DNA of 64,000 bases, from contig JFLW01000001.1 of assembly GCA_000635495.1 (NCBI GenBank), positions 186,001-250,000 of the forward strand. Reading direction: 5' to 3'. The first letter of the stretch is position 1. Each line of letters opens with the position of its first letter. Under the pieces are notes generated by a model. It made no database searches and was not told the origin of the DNA. It saw only the letters and a program-made list of their open reading frames with translations. Of this stretch, positions 1 through 9,522 are shown piece by piece. Source of the stretch: Prochlorococcus sp. scB243_495K23 (GTDB taxonomy: Bacteria > Cyanobacteriota > Cyanobacteriia > PCC-6307 > Cyanobiaceae). The position numbers were made by a program, and so were the translations under genes.

Positions 1-330
1 GTCTTCAGCACCGACAAAGTTAATTACATTTGGAGTACTTTTAACAGCCATCATTGTATCTTCATCCAAAATCATTCTTACGAGGACATAACCTGGGAAA
101 ACTTTTTCTTCAGTAGTTTGTCTGCTTCCATCTTTTTTTAATTTAATTCCTGGAGTTTGGGGAATTTCAATTTCAATGATTCTATTATTAACTCCTAAAG
201 TTACTGATCTCTGCTCAAGAGTCGCTTTTACTTTTTTTTCACAGCTAGATGCTACTTGAACTGCATACCATCTTGCGATGCTTGTATTTGCTTTTGAAGA
301 AGCAAGGTTTGTAGTTAATTCATTACTCAT
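1..330 (-). CDS. nusG: Transcription termination/antitermination factor NusG (3' end outside window)
   Basis: NusG binds RNA polymerase and couples elongation to termination and translation. The first 110 codons are visible from the ATG at 328-330. The translation contains the NGN-domain hallmarks RWYAVQVASSCEKKV near residues 20-35 and FPGYVLVRM near 79-87. The C-terminal KOW domain lies beyond the left edge. It follows secE on the same strand after about 50 bases, the usual secE-nusG order ahead of ribosomal protein genes. The gene is cut by the window, not broken. Identification is firm from the NGN motif plus secE linkage. Confidence 0.95.
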   Translation of the reverse strand, partial: MSNELTTNLASSKANTSIARWYAVQVASSCEKKVKATLEQRSVTLGVNNRIIEIEIPQTPGIKLKKDGSRQTTEEKVFPGYVLVRMILDEDTMMAVKSTPNVINFVGAED

Positions 331-381
331 TTTTCTGGAAGCTTAATTGAGATCTTTATTAATGGATATTCGGGAGATAAT

Positions 382-624
382 TCAACCAAAAATTTGCGAG
401 GCTGCCCACCCATAGAATCTGCTAACAGAAGCAATGGCTGCAGCAGAAAAAGATACCATAATTATAACTGCAACTGATTCGCTAAAAAGTTGTTGTTTGT
501 TAGGCCACACGACAAGTTTAAGCTCATCGTAGGTAGATCTAAAAAAATTATTCTTTTTTTTAGGCTCTTCAACTCCAGGAGAATCCTTTTTAAGAGGTTC
601 TTTATTAGTAGTAGGACTTGTCAC
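382..624 (-). CDS. secE: Preprotein translocase subunit SecE
   Basis: SecE is the small clamp subunit of the SecYEG translocon in the thylakoid and plasma membranes. The 80-residue product has a charged N-terminus, the conserved amphipathic stretch ending in ELKLVVWPNKQQL (about 35-47), and one membrane helix (about 49-70). This is the short single-helix form usual in cyanobacteria. It sits between clpB2 (upstream, about 60 bases) and nusG (downstream), all on the minus strand, so co-transcription is likely. The start is the only ATG before the conserved helix. Confidence 0.93.
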   Translation of the reverse strand: MTSPTTNKEPLKKDSPGVEEPKKKNNFFRSTYDELKLVVWPNKQQLFSESVAVIIMVSFSAAAIASVSRFYGWAASQIFG

Positions 625-685
625 AAAATTTTTTTGAAATTAAGCTTTATGCTTTAGTAATTATTTTAGCTTATTGATTTACTAC

Positions 686-3463
686 TCAGCTAGGTTTGAA
701 AACTATCTCATCTTTTTTAGCAGGGTTAAGTTTAATTGTTATATTTTTTTTATTTTTGAAGTTATCCTCTAAAAGTTTTGCAGCTAAGGGATTTTCTATT
801 TGTCTTCTAAGTTCCCTGCTAAGTGGCCTAGCACCATATTCAGGTTCGTAAGAATCGTTTGCAATTTTGTTGATAACTTTTTTGTCTATAGCGATATTTA
901 TTTTCTGCTCAAGTAATAGGTTCTTTAAATCTTCTGTTTGTAGAATAATTATTTTTTGAAGTTCATCAATAGATAATGGATTAAACTTTACCACTTCGTC
1001 AATTCTATTTAAAAATTCAGGTCTAAAAATTGAAGACAATGCATTAGTAATTGAATCATCAAGAGTTTGTTTATCTTTTTCTAACTCTCCCTCATTTTTA
1101 GAAATCTTTTGTGAATACTCCAGTATAGATTTACCAGCTAAGTTACTTGTCATAATGATTACCGTATTTTTAAAATCTACGGTCCTTCCCTGAGAGTCCG
1201 TTAATCTTCCTTCATCTAAGACCTGCAGAAGGATATTAAATACTTCTGCATGTGCTTTTTCTATCTCATCAAGAAGTATTACTGAATAGGGTTTACGTCT
1301 TACAGCTTCAGTTAATTGACCTCCCTCTTCATAACCAACATAACCTGGGGGAGCTCCTAAAAGTCTTGCTACGGCATTTTTCTCCATATATTCACTCATA
1401 TCTAATCTTAAAAGTGCGTCTTCTTCATCAAATAAAGCTGTTGCAAGAGATTTTGCTAATTCTGTTTTGCCAACACCAGTAGGACCCATAAATAAAAAAG
1501 ATCCAATAGGTCTTTTAGGACTTTTCATACCAACTCGAGCTCTTCTAATTGCAGCAGAAACAGCTTCTATGGCTTTTGCTTGTCCAATAACTTTTTCACT
1601 TAGTTCTGTTTCTAGATTAACTAATTTCTTACGTTCATTTGAAACTACCTTAGAAATTGGAATACCTGTGATTTTTGATATAACATCTGCAATATCATCA
1701 GGTTCAACTTGATATTTAAAAGGGAAATTTCTATTTTTCTTTATTTTATTAAAATTCTCTTCAACTTTTTGTATGTCATTCTCTATTTCACTTAACTCTT
1801 CTTCAAGCTTTTCTAAATAATCTAGATCATTATCAATATAATCTAGATCATTATCAATTTCGCGATTTGATTTATCTTTAATTTGTTTGGCTAGCTTATC
1901 TTCTTCTTTCATTAAACTAGATAATTCCTCCATTTCTTCTCGTAAATTGTTCCAATTTTCCAAAAGAACGTTCAATTTTGCCTCTGATTGTTTTCTATTA
2001 TTCAATAGTTTTTCTTGAGCTTCGATATTTTCTCCTTGCAAATTATTCAATTTTTCATCAATATTATTAAGTTGGTTTTCTTGTTGGAGAATGATTTGAG
2101 GCATATTATTAGACTCGATTTTCAACTGTGCAGCTGCTTCATCAATTAAATCTATTGCACTATCAGGGAGACATTTATCGCTGATGTATCTATCGGCCAA
2201 TTTCGCAGAATAGTTTACAGCCTCTTCAGAAATTTTTATGCCATGATGTAATTCATATTTCTTTTTGATTCCTTGTAATATTTTTGCGCTTAATTCTACT
2301 GAAGGTTCATTAACAGCTATCTTTTGAAAGCAATTATTTAATGCTTGATCTTTTTCAATAGTTTCACGAAATTTCTCAGGTGTTGTTGTACCGATACATC
2401 TAAGTTCTCCTTCAGCTAGTAAAGGTTTTAAGATATTACTGATGTCGGTAGAAGATCTGTCAGAACTTAATATTGAGTGAATTTCATCAATAAATAGAAT
2501 CATTCCTTGGTTTGGATTATTTAGTTCCTGCATTATTAAGCTTAGTCTTTCCTCTAGTTGACCTCTAAATTTGGTCCCAGAAACTAATGCACCTAAGTCA
2601 AGTGAAATAATTTTTAAGTCCTTTAAAGTATCAGGAACTTTTTTGTCTACAATTAATTGAGCAAGTAATTTTGCAATTGAGGTTTTACCAACTCCAGGAT
2701 TCCCAATAAGTATAGGGTTATTTTTGTTTCTTCTGCAGAGTACCCTCATTAAATTATTGATCTCATTTTCTCTTCCTAAAACGGGATCCAATAAGCCTTT
2801 TTTAGCTGATTCTGTTAAATCTTTTCCATAAATTGAAAGAGCATTTTCATCTTTTCCAACTTGTTTTTTGGTTTCAATTTGAAGTTCACTTTTCGGTAAT
2901 GGAACAATAGCTTTTTTCAATTTTTCTTCTTTAACTAAAGTTTCTTTGTCGGATTCAAAATTAGATTGATTATTTATTTCAATTACATTCCCATAATTAA
3001 AAGAATCTTTTGATTGATTAATATTTGGGTAAAACTTCAACTCTTCCTCTAATTTTTCAATTGAAAGGTTTCCTTCTTCAAAAACATAATTTCCAATTCT
3101 TAAATCTCTTCCAAGAGCAATTAGTAAATGAGGGATTTCTATTAATCTAGAGCCCCATTGAGTTTTAATCTGATTCGCATTATCTAATAAAATTTCTAAA
3201 TCTTCTCCGATAGTAAAAATATCTGACTCATTTGTTGGTGTCTCTTCTAAAAAATCTTCTGTTATGTCTAAAACTGTATCTTGGTCGATGGATAATTTTT
3301 CAATGAAAGCAAAGAATTCACTTGATGAGAACAATGTATGAATTATGTGTTCAATATTAAATTCGCTATGATCCCATTTTTTTGCGGTTTCTTCCCCTAA
3401 TAAAAGAAGGTTCCAACTGATATCGCTAAATAGTTCAGGACTAGATGTAAGGGTTTCTCTCAT
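686..3463 (-). CDS. clpB2: AAA+ unfoldase ClpB2 (Hsp100 family)
   Basis: A 925-residue two-ring Hsp100 ATPase. The first AAA module has Walker A GNPGVGKT (about 254-261) and Walker B LFIDEI (about 322-327). The middle coiled coil runs roughly 450-580. The second module has GPTGVGKT (about 658-665), VILLDEIEKA, and the ClpB-type C-terminal block with GARPLSRELRR. The N-domain is weakly conserved, and the protein is longer than typical ClpB (about 860), mostly through the N-terminal linker and middle coil. The coil contains a tandem IDNDLDY heptad (residues 536-549). The linkage clpB2-secE-nusG and the divergent N-domain point to the cyanobacterial ClpB2 paralogue, which in Synechococcus is reported as essential and not heat-induced. 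ClpC is less likely because of the long middle domain. Confidence 0.88.
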   Translation of the reverse strand: MRETLTSSPELFSDISWNLLLLGEETAKKWDHSEFNIEHIIHTLFSSSEFFAFIEKLSIDQDTVLDITEDFLEETPTNESDIFTIGEDLEILLDNANQIKTQWGSRLIEIPHLLIALGRDLRIGNYVFEEGNLSIEKLEEELKFYPNINQSKDSFNYGNVIEINNQSNFESDKETLVKEEKLKKAIVPLPKSELQIETKKQVGKDENALSIYGKDLTESAKKGLLDPVLGRENEINNLMRVLCRRNKNNPILIGNPGVGKTSIAKLLAQLIVDKKVPDTLKDLKIISLDLGALVSGTKFRGQLEERLSLIMQELNNPNQGMILFIDEIHSILSSDRSSTDISNILKPLLAEGELRCIGTTTPEKFRETIEKDQALNNCFQKIAVNEPSVELSAKILQGIKKKYELHHGIKISEEAVNYSAKLADRYISDKCLPDSAIDLIDEAAAQLKIESNNMPQIILQQENQLNNIDEKLNNLQGENIEAQEKLLNNRKQSEAKLNVLLENWNNLREEMEELSSLMKEEDKLAKQIKDKSNREIDNDLDYIDNDLDYLEKLEEELSEIENDIQKVEENFNKIKKNRNFPFKYQVEPDDIADVISKITGIPISKVVSNERKKLVNLETELSEKVIGQAKAIEAVSAAIRRARVGMKSPKRPIGSFLFMGPTGVGKTELAKSLATALFDEEDALLRLDMSEYMEKNAVARLLGAPPGYVGYEEGGQLTEAVRRKPYSVILLDEIEKAHAEVFNILLQVLDEGRLTDSQGRTVDFKNTVIIMTSNLAGKSILEYSQKISKNEGELEKDKQTLDDSITNALSSIFRPEFLNRIDEVVKFNPLSIDELQKIIILQTEDLKNLLLEQKINIAIDKKVINKIANDSYEPEYGARPLSRELRRQIENPLAAKLLEDNFKNKKNITIKLNPAKKDEIVFKPS
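1819..1860. repeat. 21-bp tandem duplication inside clpB2 (two units, 20/21 identical)
   Basis: Units 1819-1839 and 1840-1860 differ only at one base near the end. On the minus strand each encodes IDNDLDY, so the protein carries the same seven residues twice (536-542 and 543-549). The repeat keeps frame and adds exactly one heptad to the middle-domain coiled coil. Confidence 0.9.
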
Positions 3464-3721
3464 AAACTATAAAACTACAGTTGATTATTAATTAATATTC
3501 TAAATAGGATCTGCATTAATAATCATCCAATAATTTTCAAATTGTAAGATGAATTTCAAAAATATTTTTATGAGAGGGGTTGCAGGGGCTTTGGAATTAA
3601 TAAAAGTATTAACTAATATCTAAACTTTTATGAAATAAAAAATTATAATTTTTTAACATATATATTTCAGATATTAGCCAAATAGTTCAGCTATTAATAG
3701 GATTTAAATAGTAATAATTAA

Positions 3722-5017
<1,296 letters not shown>

Positions 5018-5020
5018 TTT

Positions 5021-6688
5021 TTAGCGCTTAAGTTTTTCTAAACGTGAGCCTTTTCTCATACTTAATTGGCACTTTATCCAATCAATACTTATTGGTAGTG
5101 CAAAAAAAAGTGGCAACAATGCAAAATTATTTTGTTTATTGGTTACAAGTAAAGCAGATGCAATTGATAAGCTTCCTATAAGAATTGAATGACCTAAAGT
5201 TTTTTGAGCAGTAAACATTTTTTTGAATTGCCTATCAGACTCTCCCATTCTTATTTGCAATTGTAAATCGCCCTGTTCTAATCTTTCTAAACTTTCATCT
5301 ATTCTTTTGGGAATGCCAACAGCTTTCGATCCTAGTTCACCTACTTGCCTTCCAAATTGGTTAATTAAATCGTTGGGAGTTTGATTATTTGAAGTCATAA
5401 GTTCTATTAAATAAGGCTTTGTAACTGATACAAGGTTAAACCCTGGATCAAGCATTCTACCAACTCCTTCAAAAGTTGATAAAGCTCTCATCACAAAGAT
5501 TAAATCTACTGGTAGTTGAAATGGTGTTTCATAAACAAGTTCATATAAATCTCCAGATAATTTTTCAATAATATTTGGACTAAATGGTGGAGTTAAGGCT
5601 TCTTTAAGCATCAATCTGACTAATCTTCTGACTGGTCCTACATCAATATCTTTTGAAATTAGCCCAGCTTGTTGTAATTGACTGACAAGTGATGAGGCGT
5701 CTCTTAACGCAGCAGCCTTAACCATCCCCCCTAATCTTGTTTGGAGATTATTTGAGATATTGCCCATCATTCCAAAATCATAAAAAATTAATTTACCTTC
5801 ATTTGAAACTGCTAGATTCCCTGGATGAGGGTCTGCATGAAAAAAACCGTAATTTACTAATTGTTTTAGATAACTGATGGCGCCTATTTCTGCAATTTTA
5901 GGTAAATCAATCTCTTGTGATTGTAATTTTTCTAAATCGCTTATTTTTGTTCCTTCTAGATAACTTAAACAAAGGACTTTTTCACTGCTCATATCCCAAA
6001 TTACTTCAGGAACTTCAACATTTTCATCATCAAGAAATTGCTGTCTAAATCTTGCGGCATATTGTGCTTCACAATTAAAATCAAGTTCCTTCATTAGAAC
6101 TTTCCTACACTCTTTAGCAATCTCAACCCAGTTTCTACCTCGACTCCAATTCTTATTTTTCTGCAATAATCCTGCTATTTGTTGCATTATGCCCAAATCT
6201 ATAATAAACAATCCTTTTAAATTAGGTCTTTGAACTTTAAATACTACTTTCTTACCATCTTTTAAAGTCGCCCTATGGACCTGAGCTAGTGATGCTGATC
6301 CAACCGGATCACGTATTATTTGATCTATTTCATTAAACTTAGATCCTAATTCATCTCGTATAGTGTCTTGAACTTGTAAAAATGAAAAATTAGGTACTTG
6401 ATCCTGCAATTTAGACAATTCCTGTATCCAGGTATTAGGAATTAAATCAGGTCTGGCTGATAATAATTGTCCAATTTTAATAAATGCTGATCCAAGCTTT
6501 ATTAATTCATTAGTAAACCACCTAGCTCTTTTAATTTGGACCCTACTTTTTTCATTGTTCTTAGTTTGGAAAATTGTAAATCTAATATTATCTATCCATA
6601 AATTTATTAAAAGCGAAATCAGAGTTATCCAAATAAGAAAGGCCCTCTTAAATTTTTTTAAACGATAATGAAAAATGTAATAACTCAT
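5021..6688 (-). CDS. ABC1/UbiB-family atypical kinase
   Basis: A 555-residue member of the ABC1K/UbiB family, protein-kinase-like ATPases linked to quinone and prenyl-lipid metabolism. Visible family features are the QLLSARPDLIP segment (N-terminal KxGQ-like region), the AxxxQVHxA-type motif reading ASLAQVHRA with VVFKVQRPN, the catalytic HADPHPGNL, and the metal-binding YDFGMMG. Two hydrophobic segments occur: one near the N-terminus and a pair near the C-terminus (about 495-535). The start ATG overlaps the stop of the upstream small ORF by four bases (ATGA), indicating translational coupling. The substrate cannot be read from sequence; plastoquinone or tocopherol-related roles are inferences from plastid relatives. 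Confidence 0.88.
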   Translation of the reverse strand: MSYYIFHYRLKKFKRAFLIWITLISLLINLWIDNIRFTIFQTKNNEKSRVQIKRARWFTNELIKLGSAFIKIGQLLSARPDLIPNTWIQELSKLQDQVPNFSFLQVQDTIRDELGSKFNEIDQIIRDPVGSASLAQVHRATLKDGKKVVFKVQRPNLKGLFIIDLGIMQQIAGLLQKNKNWSRGRNWVEIAKECRKVLMKELDFNCEAQYAARFRQQFLDDENVEVPEVIWDMSSEKVLCLSYLEGTKISDLEKLQSQEIDLPKIAEIGAISYLKQLVNYGFFHADPHPGNLAVSNEGKLIFYDFGMMGNISNNLQTRLGGMVKAAALRDASSLVSQLQQAGLISKDIDVGPVRRLVRLMLKEALTPPFSPNIIEKLSGDLYELVYETPFQLPVDLIFVMRALSTFEGVGRMLDPGFNLVSVTKPYLIELMTSNNQTPNDLINQFGRQVGELGSKAVGIPKRIDESLERLEQGDLQLQIRMGESDRQFKKMFTAQKTLGHSILIGSLSIASALLVTNKQNNFALLPLFFALPISIDWIKCQLSMRKGSRLEKLKR

Positions 6689-7002
6689 TTAATTTGATTA
6701 TTCATAGTTTTATTGACGAGATCAATTTGATTATTGATAGCTGTAATTTCATTTAAAGCTTTTTTTATTTTGGAATCTTGATAAGTATTTGTAGACTCAT
6801 TTTCTTGATTATTTTCGGCTTTTTCCAGTCTTGATGCTTCTTCGATTATGGATTCTTTTAAACTATCAAATTCTTTTTTGAGAATTTCAGGAGCATCCTG
6901 AGCAATATGTGTTGCTTCTTCAATTTTTTCAACCAATATTTCGTTTAATTTTTCGGTTACTTTCTTAATGGCAGCTTTTAAAAGGTAATCAGAGTTGGTC
7001 AT
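6685..7002 (-). CDS. Small coiled-coil protein of unknown function, coupled to UbiB-family kinase
   Basis: The product is 105 residues, highly charged (Lys/Glu-rich), without membrane segments or Cys. Its hydrophobic spacing suggests a long amphipathic helix or coiled coil through most of the length (for example EILVEKIEEATHIAQ). I do not recognise a named family. Its stop codon overlaps the start of the ABC1/UbiB gene by four bases, so the two are probably made together; a partner or adaptor role for the kinase is inference. The start ATG at 7002 is the first in frame. Confidence 0.6.
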   Translation of the reverse strand: MTNSDYLLKAAIKKVTEKLNEILVEKIEEATHIAQDAPEILKKEFDSLKESIIEEASRLEKAENNQENESTNTYQDSKIKKALNEITAINNQIDLVNKTMNNQIK

Positions 7003-7042
7003 GAAAAATATAATGTTTCAACGGCAATTGATTTTTCGATAT

Positions 7043-7058
7043 GATCTAATAATAGATC
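7043..7058. repeat. Inverted repeat between divergent genes
   Basis: GATCTA, four-base spacer, TAGATC. A 6-bp perfect dyad in the 253-base divergent region upstream of the coiled-coil/UbiB pair and the thioredoxin-reductase-like gene. It could be an operator. No regulator is identifiable. Confidence 0.3.
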
Positions 7059-7237
7059 AATACAGAACATTTCACGTAACTGATCATTTTTAATAATTAA
7101 TTTTTTATGTTTTTCCTATGTAAGTTTGTTTCTATATTAAGCTTTTTTCTCTTTTTTCTTTTAACTTATATCTATATAACGGTTCAGGTATTTACTTTAA
7201 AAATATCTTCTAACCAAGAACTCATCTAATTAACTAC

Positions 7238-7245
7238 AAAAGGAG
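7238..7245 (+). promoter_or_regulatory. Strong Shine-Dalgarno that fixes a TTG start
   Basis: AAAGGAG ends 10 bases before the TTG at 7256. Such a good ribosome site is rare in this AT-rich window. It supports the unusual TTG initiation codon, because no ATG or GTG precedes the FAD-binding motif. Confidence 0.75.
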
Positions 7246-7255
7246 TTTTTAAAAA

Positions 7256-8212
7256 TTGGAAATCATCGAGTCAGATGTAGTTATTATCGGAGGAGGCCCA
7301 GCCGGATGTACTTGCGCACTTTATACATCTCGTTCAAATTTAAAGACGGTAATTTTAGATAAAAATCCATCTGTTGGCGCCTTAGCAATAACTCATCAAA
7401 TAGCTAATTATCCAGGGGTTCCTGTTGATATAAGTGGAGAAAAATTACTTACCCTAATGAGAGAACAGGCTGTGCAATACGGCACAGATTATAGAAGAGC
7501 GCAAGTGTTTGGAATAGACGCTAGTGGAGAATGGAAAATGGTTTACACGCCCGAAGGCACTTTTAAAGCTAAAGCACTTGTACTTGCAAGTGGAGCCATG
7601 GGTAGGCCCGCATCATTTAAGGGAGAAGCAGATTTTCTAGGTAAAGGGGTAAGTTATTGTGCTACATGTGATGGGGCTTTTTATAAAAATAGAGAGGTTG
7701 CCGTTGTTGGAGTAAACAAGGAGGCAATTGAAGAGGCAACTGTTCTAACTAAATTCGCATCAACCGTGCATTGGATTACATCAAGTGATCCTAAATCAGA
7801 TAACGAAGAAGCTATGGAATTGATGGATAATTCAAATATAAAACATTGGAGTAGAACAAGATTATTAGAAATATTGGGAGATGATATGGGTGTTAATGGG
7901 GTCGTTGTAAAAAATAAGCAAGAGGAAAATCCTATCAATTTAAATTTAGATGGAGTGTTTGTCTATATGAGTGGTTCGAAGCCGATTACTGATTTTTTAG
8001 GGAATCAAATTGCTTTAAAAGAAGATGGAGGAGTTATTGTGGATGACTTTATGTCTACAAATTCTGATGGTGTATGGGCTATTGGAGATATAAGAAACAC
8101 ACCATTTAAGCAAGCCGTAGTTGCAGCTTCTGACGGATGTATTGCTGCAATGTCAATTGATAGATATTTAAATAGTAGAAAAAATATTAGAGTGGATTGG
8201 ATTCATTCTTAA
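7256..8212 (+). CDS. Thioredoxin-reductase-like flavoprotein lacking NADPH motifs (DTR/DDOR-like)
   Basis: A 318-residue flavoprotein of the low-molecular-weight thioredoxin reductase fold. Seen: the FAD dinucleotide motif IIGGGPAGCTCA (10-21), the redox-active CATC (135-138), and the C-terminal FAD block GVWAIGDIRNTPFKQ. Where NADPH-dependent enzymes have GGGDSAxEE and HRRxxxR, this protein has VVGVNKEAIEEA and WITSSDPKS, so both the glycine/serine motif and the 2'-phosphate-binding arginines are gone. It ends in a short extension with a Trp (DWIHS). Pyridine-nucleotide-independent relatives (called DTR or DDOR) are known from Gloeobacter and marine cyanobacteria, some with ferredoxin as donor. 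I infer the same class here. The electron donor and partner are not visible. It diverges from the UbiB pair and converges with sbtB. Confidence 0.85.
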   Translation: MEIIESDVVIIGGGPAGCTCALYTSRSNLKTVILDKNPSVGALAITHQIANYPGVPVDISGEKLLTLMREQAVQYGTDYRRAQVFGIDASGEWKMVYTPEGTFKAKALVLASGAMGRPASFKGEADFLGKGVSYCATCDGAFYKNREVAVVGVNKEAIEEATVLTKFASTVHWITSSDPKSDNEEAMELMDNSNIKHWSRTRLLEILGDDMGVNGVVVKNKQEENPINLNLDGVFVYMSGSKPITDFLGNQIALKEDGGVIVDDFMSTNSDGVWAIGDIRNTPFKQAVVAASDGCIAAMSIDRYLNSRKNIRVDWIHS

Positions 8213-8233
8213 ATAAAATATTTCTTCTTTGAT

Positions 8234-8515
8234 CTAAAGGGGTGTTGCTTCAGAAATATAAGCGACTCCTCCGTAATAGCTCAAATCGTCCCTGATGTTA
8301 TCTCTCATTTTATCTATTAATTCTTGCTCGCAAAAAACAATTACATGAGCATTCGCTCCTAATCCTGTAAATTCCATATCTTCAGTAACAACTCTTTCAG
8401 GTCCTCTGCCTGTAGCGTGTTTCATAATTGTATATCCAGGAACATTAGCTTTTTCTAATGTTTTAATGATTGCATCTAGTTCTCTTTCACTAAATATCAA
8501 GTCTAATCTTTTCAT
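8234..8515 (-). CDS. sbtB: PII-like signalling protein SbtB
   Basis: A 93-residue PII-fold protein. The core MKRLDLIFSERELDAI, followed by a T-loop-like GYTIMKHATGRGPERV and VIVFCEQELIDKM, matches SbtB, the adenyl-nucleotide-sensing partner of the bicarbonate transporter SbtA. It lies two bases downstream of sbtA on the same strand. Compared with the roughly 110-residue Synechocystis protein it ends early (YISEATPL) and lacks the C-terminal loop with its Cys pair, so redox or apyrase control through that loop should be absent. Classical GlnB is excluded by the short length and missing Tyr-51 T-loop region. Confidence 0.85.
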   Translation of the reverse strand: MKRLDLIFSERELDAIIKTLEKANVPGYTIMKHATGRGPERVVTEDMEFTGLGANAHVIVFCEQELIDKMRDNIRDDLSYYGGVAYISEATPL

Positions 8516-8517
8516 TT

Positions 8518-9516
8518 TTATAAAGGGGATAGTGGGATAATAGTATTTACTAAACTCATATATATGGGAATGCCGAGAACTATATTGAATGGAAAAGTTA
8601 GACCTAGTGTAGTTGAAATATAATAACTAGATTTAGCTTCTGGAACCGTCATCCTCATTGCTGCAGGAACTGCTAAATAAGAGGCGCTTGCACATAAAAC
8701 CACAAATAAAAGTGCGTTGCCAGGTCCTAAAGATAAAAATCTTGCAACGAAAACACCAATAAATGCGTTAAATAAAGGCATAAAAATGGCAAATCCAATC
8801 AAGAATGAACCTGCATTTTTCAGCCTCGGCAATCTTTGAGCAGCAACTATTCCCATATCTAACAAGAAGAAGCATTCTGCTCCATAGAATAATTGTCCAG
8901 TAAAAGGCTCCATTTTTTCAATTCCTGAGGGATTACTGGAAGCAGTGAGAAATCCTACAATCAAGCTTGAGAGCAATAAATAAACTGATCCATTCAAAAG
9001 TGATTCGTGTAATATTGCACTTAGATGCATTTTTCTTGATTTTGGTCTATTTTTTGGAGCTGCAAATTTCACAAGTAATAATCCAACAATTATTGCAGGA
9101 GATTCCATTAAAGCTAAAGCGCCAACCATAAACCCATCAAAAGCTATTTTTTGACTTTCTAAAAAACTTTCTGCAGAGATAAATGTAACAGCACTAATTG
9201 AACCGTATGCTGCTGCTATCGCGGCTGAATTAAAGACATCAAACTTAAATCTTAAAATTAAAAATCCAATCAGTGGGATTACTAGTGACATCAGTATTGC
9301 AGCACTTAAAGTAGGCAATACTTGATCTGTAAAACCACTTTTCTGTATCTCTATACCTCCTTTAAAACCAATAGCTAGGAGTAGGTATAAGGAGAAGAGT
9401 TTAGGTAATGGAGCTGGTATCTCTAAATCAGATTTAAAGAGTACTGATATTGCTCCAATCAAAAAGAAAAGAACTGGCGGGGCTAATACATTTTGCAGAA
9501 TTGGACTTATTTCCAT
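8518..9516 (-). CDS. sbtA: Sodium-dependent bicarbonate transporter SbtA
   Basis: A 332-residue membrane protein with about ten hydrophobic segments in two related halves, typical of the SBT (DUF897) family. The N-terminal PVLFFLIGAISVLFKSDLEIP and LLAIGFKGGIEI are family signatures. SbtA is a high-affinity sodium/bicarbonate symporter of the plasma membrane that feeds the carboxysome. It lies between the SulP transporter gene (6-base gap) and sbtB (2-base gap), all minus strand, so this is one carbon-uptake operon. It is shorter than freshwater SbtA (about 370), mainly in the central cytoplasmic loop after LLVKFAAPKNRPKS. Confidence 0.88.
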   Translation of the reverse strand: MEISPILQNVLAPPVLFFLIGAISVLFKSDLEIPAPLPKLFSLYLLLAIGFKGGIEIQKSGFTDQVLPTLSAAILMSLVIPLIGFLILRFKFDVFNSAAIAAAYGSISAVTFISAESFLESQKIAFDGFMVGALALMESPAIIVGLLLVKFAAPKNRPKSRKMHLSAILHESLLNGSVYLLLSSLIVGFLTASSNPSGIEKMEPFTGQLFYGAECFFLLDMGIVAAQRLPRLKNAGSFLIGFAIFMPLFNAFIGVFVARFLSLGPGNALLFVVLCASASYLAVPAAMRMTVPEAKSSYYISTTLGLTFPFNIVLGIPIYMSLVNTIIPLSPL

Positions 9517-9522
9517 AAATTA

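Noticed and set aside
3549-3623. 24-codon ORF in the clpB2-eno spacer
   Set aside because: No ribosome site, no recognised motif, and too short to call; its GC-richer middle is noted only. Conservation would be needed.
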